Shown here piece after piece: positions 62,712 to 64,000 of a stretch of DNA of 64,000 nucleotides. The notes beneath the pieces were generated by a model. It had not been told where the DNA came from. It worked only from the letters and a program-made list of their open reading frames with translations, and did not search any database. Source of the stretch: Actinomadura rayongensis (GTDB taxonomy: Bacteria > Actinomycetota > Actinomycetes > Streptosporangiales > Streptosporangiaceae). How positions within the stretch are numbered: the stretch's first letter is position 1; every line of letters begins with the position of its first letter. The stretch is from NCBI RefSeq assembly GCF_009831215.1, contig NZ_WUTW01000002.1, positions 806,001 through 870,000 of the forward strand, in the 5' to 3' direction. The position numbers and the translations under genes were made by a program.

Positions 62712-63194
62712 CTAGGAACGCTCAGCGCCGTCCGGCCAGATCACATCAACGGGCGTTCCGAGAAGGCGCGCGTGTTCGACCACATCGGCGGTACCGCCGA
62801 GGCCGCCGGACGGCCTGCCGTCCCACACGGCCATGAGGCGGTCGACCCTCTTGAGGACTTCTTCGCCGGCCGCCATGTACGCCTCACGGCCGGACGTCAA
62901 GAACGGCATGTAGCGGACGCACGCGGCTTGGATCAGCAGTTCGTCGAACGCGGCGCGGTTGTCCGGCTTGACCTTCTCCTCGCGGTAGTCGGGTGCGGGA
63001 AGAATGATCTCGACCCGGCCACCCACGTCCAAGACGGCGCGGGCGAAGATCTGGTCGGCGCCCTTGGCGAGGCACGTGACGCCGACCAGCTCAGCGCCCG
63101 CATAGGGCACGAGCGCGTCCCGGAGTGCCGCGTGTACGACTTCGGCCGCACGCTCGGTCAGGTTCGAATGTCCGGTGATGCCGATCCGGGTCAC
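62712..63194 (-). CDS. SLOG-like Rossmann nucleotide-binding protein
   Basis: A 160-residue protein: VTRIGITGHSNLTERAAEVVHAALRDAL, VTCLAKGADQIFARAVLDVGGRVEIILPAPDY, VDRLMAVWDGRPSGGLGGTADVVEHARLLGTPVDVIWPDG. The GITGH loop, KGADQIFA and the GxxGTADVV motif are typical of SLOG-superfamily proteins, which bind nucleotide-derived ligands and occur in several defence and signalling systems. GTG start overlaps the stop of the upstream TPR regulator gene (GTGA), so the two are one unit. Confidence 0.75.
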   Translation of the reverse strand: MTRIGITGHSNLTERAAEVVHAALRDALVPYAGAELVGVTCLAKGADQIFARAVLDVGGRVEIILPAPDYREEKVKPDNRAAFDELLIQAACVRYMPFLTSGREAYMAAGEEVLKRVDRLMAVWDGRPSGGLGGTADVVEHARLLGTPVDVIWPDGAERS

Positions 63195-64000
63195 GCGGTC
63201 TCCTTCAACGTGGCGAGGGGCTTCTTGCTGAAACGCTCGGTCAGTTCGGCCCGGAGGTCCGCGATGGGCGGGGCGTCGTTGAAGCGGGCGGCCTCGGTGT
63301 AGAAGTCGTACAGGCGGCGCTGGACGCGGCCCGACTTGATCGTGTCCTCGATCTCGACCGCGCCCCGCACGACGCGGGCCGCTTCCTCGCACTCGCCGAG
63401 CAGCAGGTAGGTCCGGCTGAGGCCGATGAGATCGAACGCCCGGTTCCGGACTCGGCGGGGTGCGCGGAGCCGGAGCGCGGTCGCGATGTGCTCGACGGCG
63501 CGGTGGGCCAGGTCGTCGTGGGCGAGGCCCTGCTGTGCTTGGGCGAGGGCGAGGTCTCGATAGCGGGCGCCGACGACCCCGGCGAGTTCGGAGGCATCGA
63601 ATGCGGCGACCCAGTACGGCAGGTGTTCGCCCTTGCCCTTGTGGAAGTCCTCGTGGGCCAGGCCGACCGCACGGTGGAAGGCTTGCACACGCCCGGTCTT
63701 CGCGTAGGCCCATCCTTCGCGGGTGCGCAGCATCGAGCGGACCCGGCCGGGAGCATCCGAGCCGACACCATCGAGGGCGAGCCGCACGAGGTCGAGCGCG
63801 TCGCCGGGCTGGTCGAGGTCGAGCATCTGCCTAGCCATGGCGGCGAGGACGTTCGCCCCGAACATGCGTCCCGACTCTCCTGAGGCATGGGCTGCGCGCA
63901 GCGACTCGCGGTAGTACCGCTGAGCGATCGGATGTAGCCCGGCGTCGTACGACATCGAGCCCACGATTTTCGCGAGCTCGGCGAGCACGGCGAACAAGCG
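63191..64000 (-). CDS. TPR-containing regulator, C-terminal part (gene starts beyond the window)
   Basis: The last 269 residues of a frame that continues past the right edge. It contains tetratricopeptide-like helices: YDAGLHPIAQRYYRESLRAAHASG, ANVLAAMARQMLDLDQPGDALDLVRLALDG, AHRAVEHIATALRLRAPRRVRNRAFDLIGLSRTYLLLGECEEAARVV. The text VGSMSYDAGLHPIAQRYY matches the C-terminal region of actinomycete XRE-type regulators, so an HTH is expected upstream, outside the window. Coupled to the SLOG-like gene. Confidence 0.75.
   Translation of the reverse strand, partial: RLFAVLAELAKIVGSMSYDAGLHPIAQRYYRESLRAAHASGESGRMFGANVLAAMARQMLDLDQPGDALDLVRLALDGVGSDAPGRVRSMLRTREGWAYAKTGRVQAFHRAVGLAHEDFHKGKGEHLPYWVAAFDASELAGVVGARYRDLALAQAQQGLAHDDLAHRAVEHIATALRLRAPRRVRNRAFDLIGLSRTYLLLGECEEAARVVRGAVEIEDTIKSGRVQRRLYDFYTEAARFNDAPPIADLRAELTERFSKKPLATLKETA

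Larger units (their letters stand above)
59208..64000. mobile_element. Integrative mobilizable element (left part, runs off the window)
   Basis: Bounded on the left by the tRNA-Thr 3' half. Contents: conserved hypothetical, mobC, relaxase, SLOG-like protein, TPR regulator. No integrase, replication or Tra/FtsK translocation gene is in the visible part, so it could be an IME or the start of a larger AICE/ICE. Orientation is deduced from the tRNA half and its terminator, which place the host on the left. Confidence 0.75.

Overview
The window comes from a very GC-rich actinomycete. Codon third positions are almost all G or C, GTG starts are frequent, and stop/start overlaps of the GTGA or ATGA type are common. 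The family mix (F420/PPOX-type flavin enzymes, PucR, a MreB-like actin homologue, an OFA transporter, an Rv1733c-like protein, SpoU, a cutinase-type polyesterase, WGR-propeller and AICE-style genes) fits Streptosporangiales such as Actinomadura and its relatives. That taxonomic placement is inference; no rRNA is present.

Layout. 0-10 kb: the tail of a lipase, a divergent acyl-CoA dehydrogenase/TetR pair around a perfect operator, a cation exchanger, tatA, a secreted esterase, terD, a BlaI/M56-peptidase pair with a BlaI-type operator, corA, and an enoyl-CoA hydratase/class A beta-lactamase-like operon. 10-22 kb: a MaoC-like protein, 15-bp tandem repeats, a large catalase with an upstream membrane protein, a PPOX protein behind a SoxR-box-like site, a PucR regulator, an L,D-transpeptidase lipoprotein, an MreB-like protein, an OFA transporter and alaS. 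22-31 kb: cobL and cobM, a TetR/ABC exporter operon, prfC and small membrane proteins. 31-34 kb: a lysE/MocR divergent pair with dual operators, repeats, and an SDR/AraC divergent pair.

35-44.5 kb is the core of aerobic-type corrin biosynthesis: cbiD, cobK, a CobI-CobJ fusion whose linker has expanded into about seven copies of a roughly 30-residue repeat, a continuous CobG-CobH reading frame, a cobalamin riboswitch, and cobN. With cobL and cobM at 23-24.7 kb, this covers most steps from precorrin-2 to hydrogenobyrinate plus cobalt insertion. CbiD stands where CobF would act.

44.5-53 kb: a cutinase/PET-hydrolase-like lipoprotein, a SpoU methyltransferase, a WGR-domain propeller protein, two small decayed genes, a marR/membrane-protein cassette that appears to interrupt an immunity pseudogene, RNase HI with a pentapeptide-repeat protein, and an SDR/LysR pair. 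53.2-57.4 kb is a polymorphic RHS toxin with an ATGA-coupled immunity gene and a LexA-type box upstream.

59.2 kb to the end is the left part of an integrative mobilizable element. It is bounded by a displaced 3' half of tRNA-Thr(CGT) followed by its terminator, and carries a conserved hypothetical gene, mobC, a MobA/VirD2-type relaxase, a SLOG-like nucleotide-binding protein and a TPR regulator cut by the window edge. No integrase is visible; it would be expected beyond the right edge.
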